Assembly (NCBI RefSeq): GCF_021044795.1 | Contig: NZ_JAJNOP010000001.1 | Length of the DNA stretch: 64,000 nucleotides | Source of the DNA: Acidaminococcus hominis | GTDB lineage: Bacteria; Bacillota; Negativicutes; Acidaminococcales; Acidaminococcaceae | Reading direction: 5' to 3' (one strand) | Part shown: piece by piece, positions 1 through 7,991 of the stretch | How the letters are laid out: each line of letters starts with the position of its first letter | Numbering within the stretch: the first letter of the stretch is position 1 | The notes under the pieces: model-generated | Told to the model about the DNA's origin: nothing | What the model saw: only the letters and a program-made list of their open reading frames with translations | Database searches by the model: none | Translations under genes and position numbers: made by a program

Positions 1-495
1 GGTCATTCTACACATATCAGAGGCTTGTCCCAAGAAAAGGTATGTGTTCCTTGTGCGGTTAATAGGAATGGCTTGTCTATCTCCAAGATTACGAATACTG
101 GTAGAGTTTCTACAAGAGATTTACATCATATTTATGATGGTAGGATTAAGACCAATTCCACTCTTGTTACGGACAAGATGAACTCCTATGTGAGATTTAC
201 AAATGCCAATGGCATTGACCTTGTGCAGTTAAAGACTGGCAAAGCCAAGAAAGGCATTTATAATATCCAACATATCAATAGCTACCATAGCCAGCTAAAG
301 AGGTTTATGCGTGGCTTTAACGGTGTTTCTACCAAGTATCTGAACAACTATCTTGTGTGGAATAACCTTGTAAATTACGCCAAAGAAAGCGACATGGAGA
401 AAAGGAACATCTTCTTAACTTTTGTTTTGGCAACATTGAAAACTGCTAAATGCAGAGATTTATCAAACAGACCAGCAGTTCCTCTGGTCGCCTAA
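1..495 (+). CDS. IS1595-family (ISXO2-like) transposase, C-terminal part, cut by window start
   Basis: The reading frame is open from base 1 to the TAA at 493-495, so the gene begins outside the window; the ATG at 25 is internal. The visible ~164 residues are the C-terminal half of an ISXO2-like DDE transposase: an N-terminal GHSTHIRGLS stretch, KVCVPCAVNRNG, GRVST, LVTDKMNSY with the second acidic residue, then HINSYHSQLKRFM and the closing STKYLNNYLVWNN helix that carries the last active-site region. It would cut and join the ends of the element that carries the resistance gene 23 bp downstream. The AT-rich codon use differs sharply from the genes after 1.4 kb. The arrangement transposase then lnu(C) matches the known mobilisable element MTnSag1; that identity is from memory, not a search. 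Confidence 0.85.
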   Translation, partial: GHSTHIRGLSQEKVCVPCAVNRNGLSISKITNTGRVSTRDLHHIYDGRIKTNSTLVTDKMNSYVRFTNANGIDLVQLKTGKAKKGIYNIQHINSYHSQLKRFMRGFNGVSTKYLNNYLVWNNLVNYAKESDMEKRNIFLTFVLATLKTAKCRDLSNRPAVPLVA

Positions 496-518
496 TTAGA
501 ATTTGTGGAGATGATAAG

Positions 519-1013
519 ATGGTCAATATAACAGATGTAAAACAGATTCTTCAATTTGCAATAGATGCGGAGATTAAAGTCTTTCTTGATGGTGGCTGGG
601 GTGTAGATGCTCTTCTTGGATATCAGTCAAGAGCCCATAATGATATTGACATTTTTGTAGAAAAGAACGATTATCAGAACTTTATAGAAATAATGAAAGC
701 TAATGGCTTTTATGAGATTAAGATGGAATATACAACATTGAACCATACTGTATGGGAAGATTTGAAAAACAGAATTATTGATTTGCATTGTTTTGAATAT
801 ACGGACGAAGGTGAAATTCTTTATGATGGGGATTGTTTTCCGGTAGAAACTTTTTCGGGTAAAGGAAGAATTGAGGAAATAGAGGTTTCCTGTATTGAAC
901 CATATAGTCAAGTAATGTTCCATCTGGGATACGAGTTTGATGAAAATGATGCACATGATGTGAAGTTATTGTGTGAGACACTTCATATCGAAATTCCAAA
1001 TGAGTATAGATAA
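519..1013 (+). CDS. lnu(C): Lincosamide nucleotidyltransferase Lnu(C)
   Basis: This 164-residue enzyme transfers an AMP group to a hydroxyl of lincomycin or clindamycin and so inactivates them in the cytoplasm. The start MVNITDVKQI, the nucleotidyltransferase signature GGWGVDALLG with the following HNDIDIFV acidic pair (metal ligands), and the closing IEIPNEYR agree with my memory of Lnu(C), and the length is exactly that of the family. I chose ATG 519 because GTGGAG lies just before it; an upstream in-frame ATG at 450 would overlap the transposase gene. The low GC content and position directly behind an IS1595 transposase show recent horizontal transfer, probably from a Gram-positive donor. 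Confidence 0.93.
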   Translation: MVNITDVKQILQFAIDAEIKVFLDGGWGVDALLGYQSRAHNDIDIFVEKNDYQNFIEIMKANGFYEIKMEYTTLNHTVWEDLKNRIIDLHCFEYTDEGEILYDGDCFPVETFSGKGRIEEIEVSCIEPYSQVMFHLGYEFDENDAHDVKLLCETLHIEIPNEYR

Positions 1014-1030
1014 CTGCAAATAACAGTTTG

Positions 1031-1054
1031 TAGGGGAGTTCTGATACTCCCCTA
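1031..1054 (+). terminator. Stem-loop after lnu(C)
   Basis: A 9-bp perfect stem, TAGGGGAGT paired with ACTCCCCTA around TCTGA-type loop, lies 17 bp after the lnu(C) stop. It is followed by TAAAAATGG rather than a T-run, so it may stabilise or weakly terminate the transcript. The right end of the transposon should lie shortly after; I cannot fix the terminal repeat because the left end is outside the window. Confidence 0.4.
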
Positions 1055-1112
1055 TAAAAATGGCTATTTATCAACTGTTTGTTGTGACATAGCCAAAAAT
1101 AAATGTGTGCTG

Positions 1113-1148
1113 CTTCCTCAACCAAAACGGCTGGGGAAGTATTTTTTT
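1113..1148 (+). terminator. Rho-independent terminator
   Basis: An 11-position stem (CTTCCTCAACC against GGCTGGGGAAG, ten positions pairing if G-U is allowed) with an AAAAC-type loop is followed by TATTTTTTT. It is probably the terminator of the host gene into whose 3' flank the lnu(C) element inserted. The 400 bases from 1014 to 1410 hold only this hairpin, the preceding stem-loop and the promoter at 1225; no gene is seen. Confidence 0.7.
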
Positions 1149-1224
1149 GACTGATGAGTCTTTTGAAAAGCCCTGTATTTATGCCGCTTTACGGAAGTAA
1201 AATGTGATATTTTTGGAGCAATCC

Positions 1225-1253
1225 TTGCAAAGTAGGAGGATTCCTAGTACAAT
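1225..1253 (+). promoter_or_regulatory. Sigma-70-type promoter of the M23 peptidase gene
   Basis: TTGCAA at 1225-1230 and TACAAT at 1248-1253 are separated by exactly 17 bp. Transcription would start near 1260, giving a leader of about 150 nt before the ATG at 1411. Confidence 0.6.
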
Positions 1254-1410
1254 AGCTATCAGTATAAGGATTCTTATTTGGCAGGACAGGCAAAGCTTCC
1301 TGCCAGGCCAAAACCACAAAAACCATTTGGGGGTGTGAGCTGCTCACAGCCCCTTTCTTGTTGGCAGTCCCGGCGGCAGCGCCCTGGGACAGGTAAAGGA
1401 GTTTGAAGGT

Positions 1411-2379
1411 ATGGAGCAAAGCAAAAGCAAAGAAAAACTGGCAAAGCTGGGCAGCTACTTTTCCGGCCTGTTGCCCAAGGGCCATTTCCTGGACGCCGGC
1501 CTTTCTTTGGAATGGAAAGATGAAAACGGGGAAGTCCGGGAATTCCACGGGGGCACCAAGCTGATTTTCGGCTTTGCCGGGGTTTTCCTGGTCTGCCTGA
1601 TGGGGCTGGCGGTCTGCGGCGGCCTTTTGGTCCGGGCCTGGGATGAACAGCTGGAGCTGGCCAACTACCGGGCGGACTACGGGGTCTACACGGAACGGAT
1701 GGCTAAGCTCATGGACAACAACGAAAAACTCCAGAAGGAACTGGGCCAGGTGGTCCAGCTGGAGGACGCGGTCCGGAAGAAACTGGCCCAGGACGGGGTC
1801 AAGATTGGCGAAGAAACCGTGGACCAAAAATCCAAGGAGCTGGATAACGGCGGCCAGGGTGGTTCCACCACGGCCGACCAGCTTTCCGTGCTGGAGGTCC
1901 AGGATGAAATCAACCGGAAGCGGCTGGGCTACAAGAAGGAAAACCTCACCAATATGCTGCTGGCCCTGTCCTACTCCGGGGACGGCACCTACGGGTGGCC
2001 CCTCAGCGGCGGGGAAATCAGCTCCTTTTACGGGATGCGGGCCGATCCCTTTGGGAAAGGTAGCGACTACCATCCGGGCATCGATATTGCCGCGGACTAC
2101 GGCACGCCGGTGCGGGCTTCGGCCACCGGCGTGGTCCAGGAAGCCCAGTGGAACGGCGGATACGGACGGTTTGTCAGCATTGATCACGGCAATGGCATGC
2201 TGACCTGCTACGGCCATATGAGCGCCATTGCCGTAACCCCGGGACAGCATGTGAAGCGGGGGGACGTCATCGGCTACGTGGGCAGCAGCGGCTACAGCAC
2301 CGGGCCCCATCTGCACTTTGAAATGCGGCAGAACGGGAATACGGTGAACCCGTTAAACTACGCCCGGCCGGTACGCTAA
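1411..2379 (+). CDS. Membrane-anchored M23 (LytM-type) metallopeptidase
   Basis: This 322-residue protein probably cuts peptidoglycan cross-links, or activates amidases, in the envelope. Residues 1-50 are cytoplasmic, 51-74 form one transmembrane segment, and about 76-190 is a charged coiled-coil region. The M23 domain fills about 215-312 and keeps the zinc ligands: HPGID (H and D), GHMS, and GPHLHFE with the HxH pair. The domain starts with the typical WPLSGG and SSFYGMRADP. The gene stands alone behind its own promoter; GGTAAAGGAG precedes the ATG. The coiled coil plus M23 layout resembles EnvC/NlpD-like division factors, but a housekeeping role is inferred only. A 328-bp non-coding repeat element begins 17 bp after its stop codon. 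Confidence 0.9.
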   Translation: MEQSKSKEKLAKLGSYFSGLLPKGHFLDAGLSLEWKDENGEVREFHGGTKLIFGFAGVFLVCLMGLAVCGGLLVRAWDEQLELANYRADYGVYTERMAKLMDNNEKLQKELGQVVQLEDAVRKKLAQDGVKIGEETVDQKSKELDNGGQGGSTTADQLSVLEVQDEINRKRLGYKKENLTNMLLALSYSGDGTYGWPLSGGEISSFYGMRADPFGKGSDYHPGIDIAADYGTPVRASATGVVQEAQWNGGYGRFVSIDHGNGMLTCYGHMSAIAVTPGQHVKRGDVIGYVGSSGYSTGPHLHFEMRQNGNTVNPLNYARPVR

Positions 2380-2396
2380 GACAAAATAAAACGACT

Positions 2397-2724
2397 GGGG
2401 CTGTGAAATAATGAAACTTCTATCGTCGCCTGCGGCGACACTTCCTACACGCTTGCAGGAAGCATTCTATGACGCTACTGGTCAAGTAATAGACTAGGGT
2501 AGTGCCAGGCATTTACGAACTATGCTGCTTTGCTATATCCGTTTTGCACATGACTCGTATAGGCCTAAGACTGGCCCCTGCAAGCGTGTAGGGGCTGTCA
2601 GTCCGCAGGACTGACTGAGGAAGTTTATTAGATACGGCTATAACGGACAACAAAAATGGCTTGAGAACTCTTTTGAGCTCGCAAGCCATTTTTTCTTTCA
2701 GGGGTAGGTATTATTTCACACCCC
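2397..2724 (-). mobile_element. MITE-like non-autonomous element, copy 1
   Basis: The ends are imperfect inverted repeats: GGGGCTGTGAAATAATG at the left and the complement of TATTATTTCACACCCC at the right. Inside are several strong hairpins: GTCGCC/GGCGAC, CTTCCT/AGGAAG, a paired CCCCTGCAAGCGTGTAGGGG-type stem, GTCAGTC/GACTGAC, and AATGGCTTG against CAAGCCATT next to the right end. No ORF is plausible. The same element lies inverted at 7992-8303, and the two align along their whole length. The hairpin at the right end, read on the minus strand, has a T-run and would terminate the zur operon. The whole gap between the M23 gene and zur (2380-2747) is this element. Confidence 0.75.
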
Positions 2725-2747
2725 CCGCCGTTTTTTTGTTTGGGACG

Positions 2748-3203
2748 CTATTCCTTTTCCCGTTTGGCCTGGCAGTCGGCACAGTAGCCGTACAGTTCCA
2801 GGTAGTGGCCCACAATTTCAAAGTGGGTTTTCCGGGCCAGGTCTTCCTCAAAGCCGTGGAGGGGACAGCCGTCAATGTCCACCACCTTGTGGCAGCCCAG
2901 GCAGATCAGGTGATGGGTGTGGCTCAGGGTGTACAGCAGGAAGCCGTATTTCCGGGAGCCCGGCAGCAGCATCTTTTCCGTAAGCTTTTTCTCGGTGAAC
3001 ATTTCCAAAATCCGGTATACGGTGGAAAAATTCAGATGGGCTCCTTCCTGGAGCAGTTTTTCATAGATTTCGTCGGCAGAGAGAACTTCCCGCTGGCGGA
3101 GCATCATTTGAAGCACCTGGTTCCGGGCTTTGGTGCTTTTGAGCCCTACCCGGCGGATCATCTCCTCACTGGTCAGCGGTTCTGTACTATTCAGCATGGG
3201 CAC
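2748..3203 (-). CDS. zur: Fur-family zinc uptake regulator
   Basis: This 151-residue protein has the Fur layout: a winged helix over about 15-85 (LSADEIYEKLLQEG, NFSTVYRILE) and a C-terminal dimerisation domain with metal sites HTHHLICLGC, the two further Cys in CADC at the end, and GHYLELYGYC. Fur-type proteins dimerise and, when loaded with metal, bind 7-1-7 palindromes and block transcription. The gene overlaps the permease gene by 17 bp and is last in a znuC-znuB-zur operon divergent from znuA, so a zinc-sensing role is more likely than iron or peroxide sensing. Two palindromes suitable as its operators lie between znuC and znuA, so the operon is probably autoregulated. Confidence 0.85.
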   Translation of the reverse strand: MPMLNSTEPLTSEEMIRRVGLKSTKARNQVLQMMLRQREVLSADEIYEKLLQEGAHLNFSTVYRILEMFTEKKLTEKMLLPGSRKYGFLLYTLSHTHHLICLGCHKVVDIDGCPLHGFEEDLARKTHFEIVGHYLELYGYCADCQAKREKE

Positions 3204-4008
3204 CTCCTTGCTGGAGCTTTTGGGACAGCTCCTTATAGAAAATCACCAGCATCAGGAGCACCACGGACACAATGGCGGTAATGCCCCCCGGGGCGGCTCC
3301 CAGCCAATAGGAAGCAAACAGCCCGGACAAGATGTCGATGAAGCTGAACACCACCGACAAGAACAGGGTTTGGCGGAACCCCTTCTGCAGCTGGAGGGCG
3401 GTGGCCACCGGCAGGGCAATCAGGGAACTGATGACCAGGATCCCCACAATCCGGATGGATACGGAAATGGTGGCTGCCACCAGGATGGAAAAAATATAAT
3501 TGATGGCCCGGGCCTTGACGCCGGCAATCCGGGCACCGTCCTCGTCAAAGGACAGCATGACCAGTTGGGGAAAGAGTCCCAGGATGGTCAAAAGGGAAAT
3601 GATGGTCAGCACCAGTACCGTCAGCACTTCTTTCTGGGAAACGGTCAGGATGCTGCCAAACAGGAAAGAATCTACATTGGCGTGGACCAGGCCGGAGCTG
3701 ATAATGGTAATGGCGATGCCCACGGACAGGGACAGGACAATCACCAGGGTCAGTTCCGCATAGCGCCGGAATTTCTCCCGGAGGACTTCAATGAGCAGCC
3801 CGAAAAAGGAGGTCAGGCAGAAGGCACTGAGGATGGGGTTCCAGTCCAGCAGAAGCCCCGTGGCCACCCCGGCCAGGGAAGCGTGGCTCAGGGCGTCGCC
3901 AATCATGGAGTAGCGGCGCAGCACCAGGAACATCCCAATCAGGGGACAGATCAGGGAAATCAGCACGCTGATCATAAAGGCATTGCGCATAAAGGCGTAT
4001 TCAAACAT
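3187..4008 (-). CDS. znuB: Zinc/manganese ABC transporter permease
   Basis: This 273-residue inner-membrane protein belongs to the ABC-3 (ZnuB/MntB) permease family. About eight hydrophobic segments are visible, starting with FMRNAFMISVLISLICPLIG, and the family signature SMIGDALSHASLAGVATG follows near residue 35-50. It would form the channel for a divalent metal delivered by the lipoprotein ZnuA. It overlaps znuC by 8 bp at its start and zur by 17 bp at its end, so the three are translationally coupled. Assignment to zinc rests on the Fur-type regulator in the same operon; manganese cannot be ruled out from sequence alone. Confidence 0.88.
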   Translation of the reverse strand: MFEYAFMRNAFMISVLISLICPLIGMFLVLRRYSMIGDALSHASLAGVATGLLLDWNPILSAFCLTSFFGLLIEVLREKFRRYAELTLVIVLSLSVGIAITIISSGLVHANVDSFLFGSILTVSQKEVLTVLVLTIISLLTILGLFPQLVMLSFDEDGARIAGVKARAINYIFSILVAATISVSIRIVGILVISSLIALPVATALQLQKGFRQTLFLSVVFSFIDILSGLFASYWLGAAPGGITAIVSVVLLMLVIFYKELSQKLQQGGAHAE

Positions 4009-4669
4009 GACGGTTCCCTCCGTTCTCTGCTAGATATTCCTGGATATATTCCTGAGGCGTGCAGAAATGGCCCTGGGACTGGACCACGTGGAAGAAGGTG
4101 GAGGCATGGGAAGCGGCGTAGCGCAGGTTGTGCTCCACCGTGACAATGGTGATGCCCTGGGCATTTAACTGCTGAATCAAAGGGTACAGGTCGTCCTGGC
4201 TCTTGAGGTCCATGCCGGTAGAAGGTTCATCAAAAATCATCAGGTCCGGCTTGCCCAAAAGGGCCCGGGCAATCATCACCTTCTGGTACTGGCCGCCGGA
4301 CAGGGCGCCAATCAGGTGTTCCTGCAGCTCCGTAATATGCATCTGGTCCAGCACCCGGTCCACCACTTTTTTGTCCTTGATATGGAGAATCTGCCGGGTA
4401 TAGTCCAGCACTTCCCGGACAGTAATGGGGAACTGCTTGTTTACCATATCCGTGGGCTGGGGCACGTAGGCCGGCCGCCGGAAGGTGGAACGGATGGTGC
4501 CGGAGCTGGGGGAGAGCAGCCCCAGCATCAATTTGATCAGGGTGCTTTTGCCGCTGCCGTTTTCTCCCACAATGGCGATATAATCCCCGTCCTGAATGGT
4601 CATGGACAGGTCTTTCAATAAATAGGGACCTTGCTCGTAGGCAAAGTAGATATGACTTAAAGCTAACAT
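4001..4669 (-). CDS. znuC: Zinc ABC transporter ATP-binding protein
   Basis: This 222-residue ATPase drives metal import through ZnuB. Walker A GENGSGKST (about 37-45), the Q-loop YVPQ, the ABC signature LSGGQ followed by YQKVMIARALL, Walker B LMIFDEP and the switch histidine in TVEHN are all present. It is the first gene of the leftward operon. The promoter TTGCAT-N17-TATAAT on the minus strand overlaps one candidate Zur operator in its -35 box, which predicts repression when zinc is plentiful. Confidence 0.9.
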   Translation of the reverse strand: MLALSHIYFAYEQGPYLLKDLSMTIQDGDYIAIVGENGSGKSTLIKLMLGLLSPSSGTIRSTFRRPAYVPQPTDMVNKQFPITVREVLDYTRQILHIKDKKVVDRVLDQMHITELQEHLIGALSGGQYQKVMIARALLGKPDLMIFDEPSTGMDLKSQDDLYPLIQQLNAQGITIVTVEHNLRYAASHASTFFHVVQSQGHFCTPQEYIQEYLAENGGNRHV

Positions 4670-4734
4670 GGGGTTAAATCCTTTCCCAAAATATTCTCTG
4701 GCAAATCTCTGGGATTTCCAGATGACAATAGTTT

Positions 4735-4763
4735 ATTATAGAAGTGTTCACATAGAAATGCAA
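4735..4763 (-). promoter_or_regulatory. Promoter of znuCB-zur
   Basis: Read on the minus strand, TTGCAT (complement of 4758-4763) and TATAAT (complement of 4735-4740) are separated by exactly 17 bp. The -35 box lies inside the palindrome at 4759-4773, so a bound repressor would block RNA polymerase. Confidence 0.65.
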
Positions 4764-4773
4764 GGCATTTGCA
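4759..4773. promoter_or_regulatory. Candidate Zur operator 1
   Basis: TGCAAGGCATTTGCA is a 7-1-7 inverted repeat with two mismatched positions in one arm. It covers the -35 box of the znuC promoter and lies just upstream of the -35 box of znuA. It matches operator 2 at 13 of 15 positions. Confidence 0.6.
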
Positions 4774-4777
4774 TTTA

Positions 4778-4806
4778 TTGACGTTAGGCCAGCGGCGTGG
4801 TATGAT
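4778..4806 (+). promoter_or_regulatory. Promoter of znuA
   Basis: TTGACG (4778-4783) and TATGAT (4801-4806) are 17 bp apart. The start site near 4813 lies between the two candidate Zur operators. Confidence 0.65.
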
Positions 4807-4822
4807 AGGGAACGCGAGAAGA

Positions 4823-4837
4823 TGCAAATCATTTGCA
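4823..4837. promoter_or_regulatory. Candidate Zur operator 2
   Basis: TGCAAATCATTTGCA is a perfect 7-1-7 palindrome just after the predicted znuA start site and 19 bp before the ATG. Fur-family repressors (Fur, Zur, PerR) characteristically use 7-1-7 boxes; the arm sequence differs from the Bacillus Zur box as I remember it. Confidence 0.65.
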
Positions 4838-4856
4838 AGAAGTGGAGGAAGCAAGG

Positions 4857-5762
4857 ATGAAAAAAGGATTGGCTCTGGTGCTGAGCCTGTGTTTATTGGT
4901 GCTGGGGGCCGGCTGCGGCAGTTCCAGTACCCCAGAAAAGAAAAGCGGCAAGCTGCCGGTTTCGGTGAGCTTTTATGCCATGAAGGAACTGGTCCAGGCT
5001 GTGGGCGGGGATAAGGTGGAAATTACCACCATCATTCCGGACGGCACGGAACCCCACGATTTTCAGCCCACGCCCAAGGATATGACCCGGCTGCATGAAG
5101 CCAAGGTTTTTGTAAAGCAGGGCCTGGGCATGGAGCCCTGGGCGGACGATATGGTGAAGGCTGCGGACAATCCCAAACTGCTGGTGGTGGAAGCGGCCAA
5201 GAATGTAACCCCCATCAAAAATACCGATGAGGATGAAATCAAGGAGCATGGCCAGTACGATCCCCATGCCTGGCTGTCCCTGGCCTGTGCCCGCAACGAG
5301 GTGGACCAGATTGTGGAGGGCCTCTCCAAGGCGGATCCGGCCAATGGGGATTACTACAAAAAGAACGGGGAAGCCTACGAAAAGAAGCTCCAGGACCTGG
5401 AAAATACCTATAAGGGAAAATTCCAAAACCTGCCCCGGAAAGAATTCGTTACCGGCCATGCGGCCTTTGCCTACCTGTGCCGGGATTTTGGCCTGACCCA
5501 GAACAGTGTGGAATCCGTCTTTGCTTCCGGCGAGCCCAATGCTAAGCAGATGGCCCAGCTGGTGAGCTACTGCAAAGAACATCGGGTAACCACCATCTTT
5601 ACGGAAGCGGCCATCAGCCCCAAGACCAGCGAAGCCCTGGCCAAGGAAGTGGGAGCCAAGGTGGTGCCCATCCACACCCTGGAGGGCAGTGAAGGCAGTG
5701 ACAAAGGGTATTTGGCCCTGATGGAAGAAAACCTGAAAGCCATTTACGCCAGCCTGCAATAA
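4857..5762 (+). CDS. znuA: Zinc ABC transporter substrate-binding lipoprotein
   Basis: This 301-residue protein of cluster A-I captures metal outside the membrane. The start MKKGLALVLSLC, hydrophobic core and lipobox LGAGC show a lipoprotein signal, so I chose ATG 4857 (preceded by GGAGGAAGCAAGG) over an in-frame ATG at 4833 inside the operator. Metal ligands of the family are visible: EPHDFQPTP, DPHAWLS, FVTGHAAFAYL, and the final acidic ligand region after IFTEAAISPKTSE. The His-rich loop found in many ZnuA proteins is reduced to a short acidic KNTDEDEIKEHGQ stretch. It is divergent from znuCB-zur and shares their operators. Confidence 0.9.
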   Translation: MKKGLALVLSLCLLVLGAGCGSSSTPEKKSGKLPVSVSFYAMKELVQAVGGDKVEITTIIPDGTEPHDFQPTPKDMTRLHEAKVFVKQGLGMEPWADDMVKAADNPKLLVVEAAKNVTPIKNTDEDEIKEHGQYDPHAWLSLACARNEVDQIVEGLSKADPANGDYYKKNGEAYEKKLQDLENTYKGKFQNLPRKEFVTGHAAFAYLCRDFGLTQNSVESVFASGEPNAKQMAQLVSYCKEHRVTTIFTEAAISPKTSEALAKEVGAKVVPIHTLEGSEGSDKGYLALMEENLKAIYASLQ

Positions 5763-5773
5763 AGCAGAACCTC

Positions 5774-5803
5774 GGGAGTGCGGCTTGCCGCTTCCCTTTT
5801 TTT
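5774..5803 (+). terminator. Terminator after znuA
   Basis: GGGAGTGCGGC pairs with GCCGCTTCCC around a two-base loop and is followed by seven T. It ends the znuA transcript before the next gene. Confidence 0.75.
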
Positions 5804-5869
5804 ATGGAAAAAACCTGTTTTTTTCAGGCAGTTTGGGTATAATGGGATGATACGGAAGGGGGACTGGCA

Positions 5870-7066
5870 ATGGAACGCATCAGCCGAATTTTACAGGAAA
5901 TTGCCCATTATGGGAAAAATCAGGACGGGTCCTATACCCGTCTGGGCTATAGCCCGGAATTTAGAGAGAGCCGGAACGCGGCCCAAAAACTCATGGAAAG
6001 CTATGGAATGGAAACCAGTACGGATGCAGCTGGCAATGTGAGAGGCATTCTTTGGGGTACGGACAAAGCGGCAAAACATATTCTCATGGGGTCCCACCTG
6101 GATACGGTGCCTTCCGGAGGCCTTTTTGACGGCGCCTACGGGGTAGCCGCAGCCCTGGGAGCGGTGGAACGGCTGCAGCAGGAGGGCCGGAAGCTGCGTC
6201 ATACCGTAGAGGTGTACGGCTTTAACGCCGAAGAAGGGGGCCCCTTGGGCGGTACCTTCGGCAGCCGGGCCCTGGCGGGCCTGGTGGATCCCCAGCAGTT
6301 CCACCTGGCAGAGGCCCTGGCAGCCTATGGCCACACCGTGGAGGAAATTCTCGCCTGTGCCCGGGATTTTTCAGATGTACTGTGTTATCTGGAAACCCAT
6401 GTGGAGCAGGGCGGCGTGCTGGAACAACAGGGGATTCCTATTGGAGTGGTCAGCGGCATTGCCGGCATTGGCCGCTACCAGGTAACAGCCCTGGGCCAGA
6501 GCAACCACGGGGGCACCACCCCCATGCGCCTGCGCCGGGACGCCATGGTGGCCATGGCTAAGCTGATTGTGTATGCCGATGCCCAGTGCCGGGAAATTGA
6601 CCCCGCCCTGGTCTTCACCCCGGGAAAAGTGACGGTGTATCCGGGCGCGGCCAATGTGGTGCCGGGAAAAGTGGTGGCGTCCTTTGAAATGCGCCATGTG
6701 GAGAAAGCCAGGACCGATGAACTGCTGCGCCGCATTGAGGCAAAAGCCAAAGAGATTCCAGATGCTGACTTTACCATTGAAAAAGTCATCTACAAGAGCA
6801 GCGCCCACTGTGCTCCAGCCTTGCAGGCCATGATCCGGCAGGCAGCGGCCGAGGCAGGCGCTGCAGCCATGACCCTGCCCAGCGGAGCCGGCCACGATGC
6901 GGATTCCCTGGCCCACCGGGTGCCCATTGGGATGATTTTTGTGCCCAGCCATTTGGGCATCAGCCACAGCGGAGATGAATGGACGGAGCCCCAGGCTGTG
7001 GAGCAGGGCGGGGATATCCTGTATCGGACCCTGCTGAAGGTGGACGCAGCTGGTCTGGCGGAATAA
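5870..7066 (+). CDS. M20-family amidase/hydantoinase (allantoate amidohydrolase / N-carbamoyl-L-amino acid hydrolase type)
   Basis: This 398-residue cytoplasmic enzyme belongs to the Zn-dependent amidase group that hydrolyses N-carbamoyl amino acids, allantoate or ureidoglycolate. The metal site appears as GSHLDTVPSGGLFDGAYGV (H, D) near residue 78-96, then FNAEEGG (E, E), THVEQG and, at the end, SGAGHDAD and HSGDEW. The dimerisation insert begins after IAGIGRYQVTALGQSNHGG. It lies 107 bp after znuA but behind a terminator and with its own TATAAT at 5838-5843, so it is probably not zinc-operon controlled. Substrate cannot be told from sequence; purine or pyrimidine nitrogen salvage is the usual context, and none of it is seen here. 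Confidence 0.85.
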   Translation: MERISRILQEIAHYGKNQDGSYTRLGYSPEFRESRNAAQKLMESYGMETSTDAAGNVRGILWGTDKAAKHILMGSHLDTVPSGGLFDGAYGVAAALGAVERLQQEGRKLRHTVEVYGFNAEEGGPLGGTFGSRALAGLVDPQQFHLAEALAAYGHTVEEILACARDFSDVLCYLETHVEQGGVLEQQGIPIGVVSGIAGIGRYQVTALGQSNHGGTTPMRLRRDAMVAMAKLIVYADAQCREIDPALVFTPGKVTVYPGAANVVPGKVVASFEMRHVEKARTDELLRRIEAKAKEIPDADFTIEKVIYKSSAHCAPALQAMIRQAAAEAGAAAMTLPSGAGHDADSLAHRVPIGMIFVPSHLGISHSGDEWTEPQAVEQGGDILYRTLLKVDAAGLAE

Positions 7067-7190
7067 AATCTTCATAATTTCTTGATATTTTGTGCCCCAG
7101 TTCTGCATATTCCTTTCGTATACTACAGGCAACAAATGGAGTGAAGCTGGCAGTGAATTTTGGAAGCTGCTGGCAGCGAAAGGAGAATGC

Positions 7191-7982
7191 ATGATGGTAA
7201 TGACAAATTATATGGATCTTTTGGCTATGCACCAGCCCTGGAATCTGATCCTCTTTATGGTGCTGCCGGTGGTGCTGGCAGAATCCCTGGTGGCCACAGA
7301 ATTTTATGTGACCTACTACCGGAAGGAAGGGGCGGGGAACTGGAAAAAATGGAACCACCGGCTGGGCATTGCTGCCGGGGGCTATTTCCTCCTGGTTTTC
7401 CTCTACCTGATGACCAATGTGGTACCGGGACTCAGCTGGAAGGGCTGGACGGATGAACTGGCCATTTGGGCCTACCTGCTGGGGATTGTTCCCCTGGGGG
7501 CCATTGCCCTGATGGAACTGGGGATTATCGGCAAACACGCTACGGAACACCAGCGGACCATGCGGCATTTTGGCCTTCTGATTGGCTTTTTGGTGGTCAG
7601 CCACGTGGCCATGGTCTTTGGCATGGTGGACCCGACCCTGAGCGGCTGGCGGCCCGCAGGAGCGCCTATGCAAAAAGGCATGGACCACAGCGCCATGCCG
7701 GGCATGCAGCAGTCGGCAGTTCCCCAAAAAGGAAACCGGGTTTTGGCCGCTGCCTACAGCGCCCTGGGCAAAACCGCCTACGCTGCCCAGAACCTGGATA
7801 ACAGCGGTGCCAATAACAACAATGGCAATTGGCAGGGTGGTCCCTGCTGGGGCTACAACCAGAACGGCCGGGGAAATGCCAATCCCGGAAACGGCCAAAA
7901 CTGGACGCCTCCCTGCTGGGGCGGCAATGGCAATGCCAATCAGGACAACCGGAGCGTGACGGCTTCCGGCTACAACTTCTAA
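7191..7982 (+). CDS. Membrane protein with Met/His segment and Asn/Gly-rich tail (DUF6803-like)
   Basis: This 263-residue protein has four hydrophobic segments (about 17-33, 60-80, 91-112 and 125-145), then an exposed tail. The tail contains MQKGMDHSAMPGMQQS, which resembles copper- or silver-binding Met/His motifs, followed by an Asn/Gly/Trp-rich stretch with two PCWG motifs. I recognise the membrane part as close to DUF6803 but the function is unknown. I chose ATG 7191 (or 7194) because AGGAG lies just before; an earlier ATG at 7092 has no such site. A two-component system whose kinase also has a Met/His-rich loop follows after the repeat element, so both may deal with the same metal. That link is inference. 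Confidence 0.7.
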   Translation: MMVMTNYMDLLAMHQPWNLILFMVLPVVLAESLVATEFYVTYYRKEGAGNWKKWNHRLGIAAGGYFLLVFLYLMTNVVPGLSWKGWTDELAIWAYLLGIVPLGAIALMELGIIGKHATEHQRTMRHFGLLIGFLVVSHVAMVFGMVDPTLSGWRPAGAPMQKGMDHSAMPGMQQSAVPQKGNRVLAAAYSALGKTAYAAQNLDNSGANNNNGNWQGGPCWGYNQNGRGNANPGNGQNWTPPCWGGNGNANQDNRSVTASGYNF

Positions 7983-7991
7983 TACGAAAAA

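Noticed and set aside
4833..4856. Upstream ATG for znuA at 4833
   Set aside because: It lies inside the palindromic operator and would place eight residues before a normal lipoprotein signal; ATG 4857 has a proper ribosome site.
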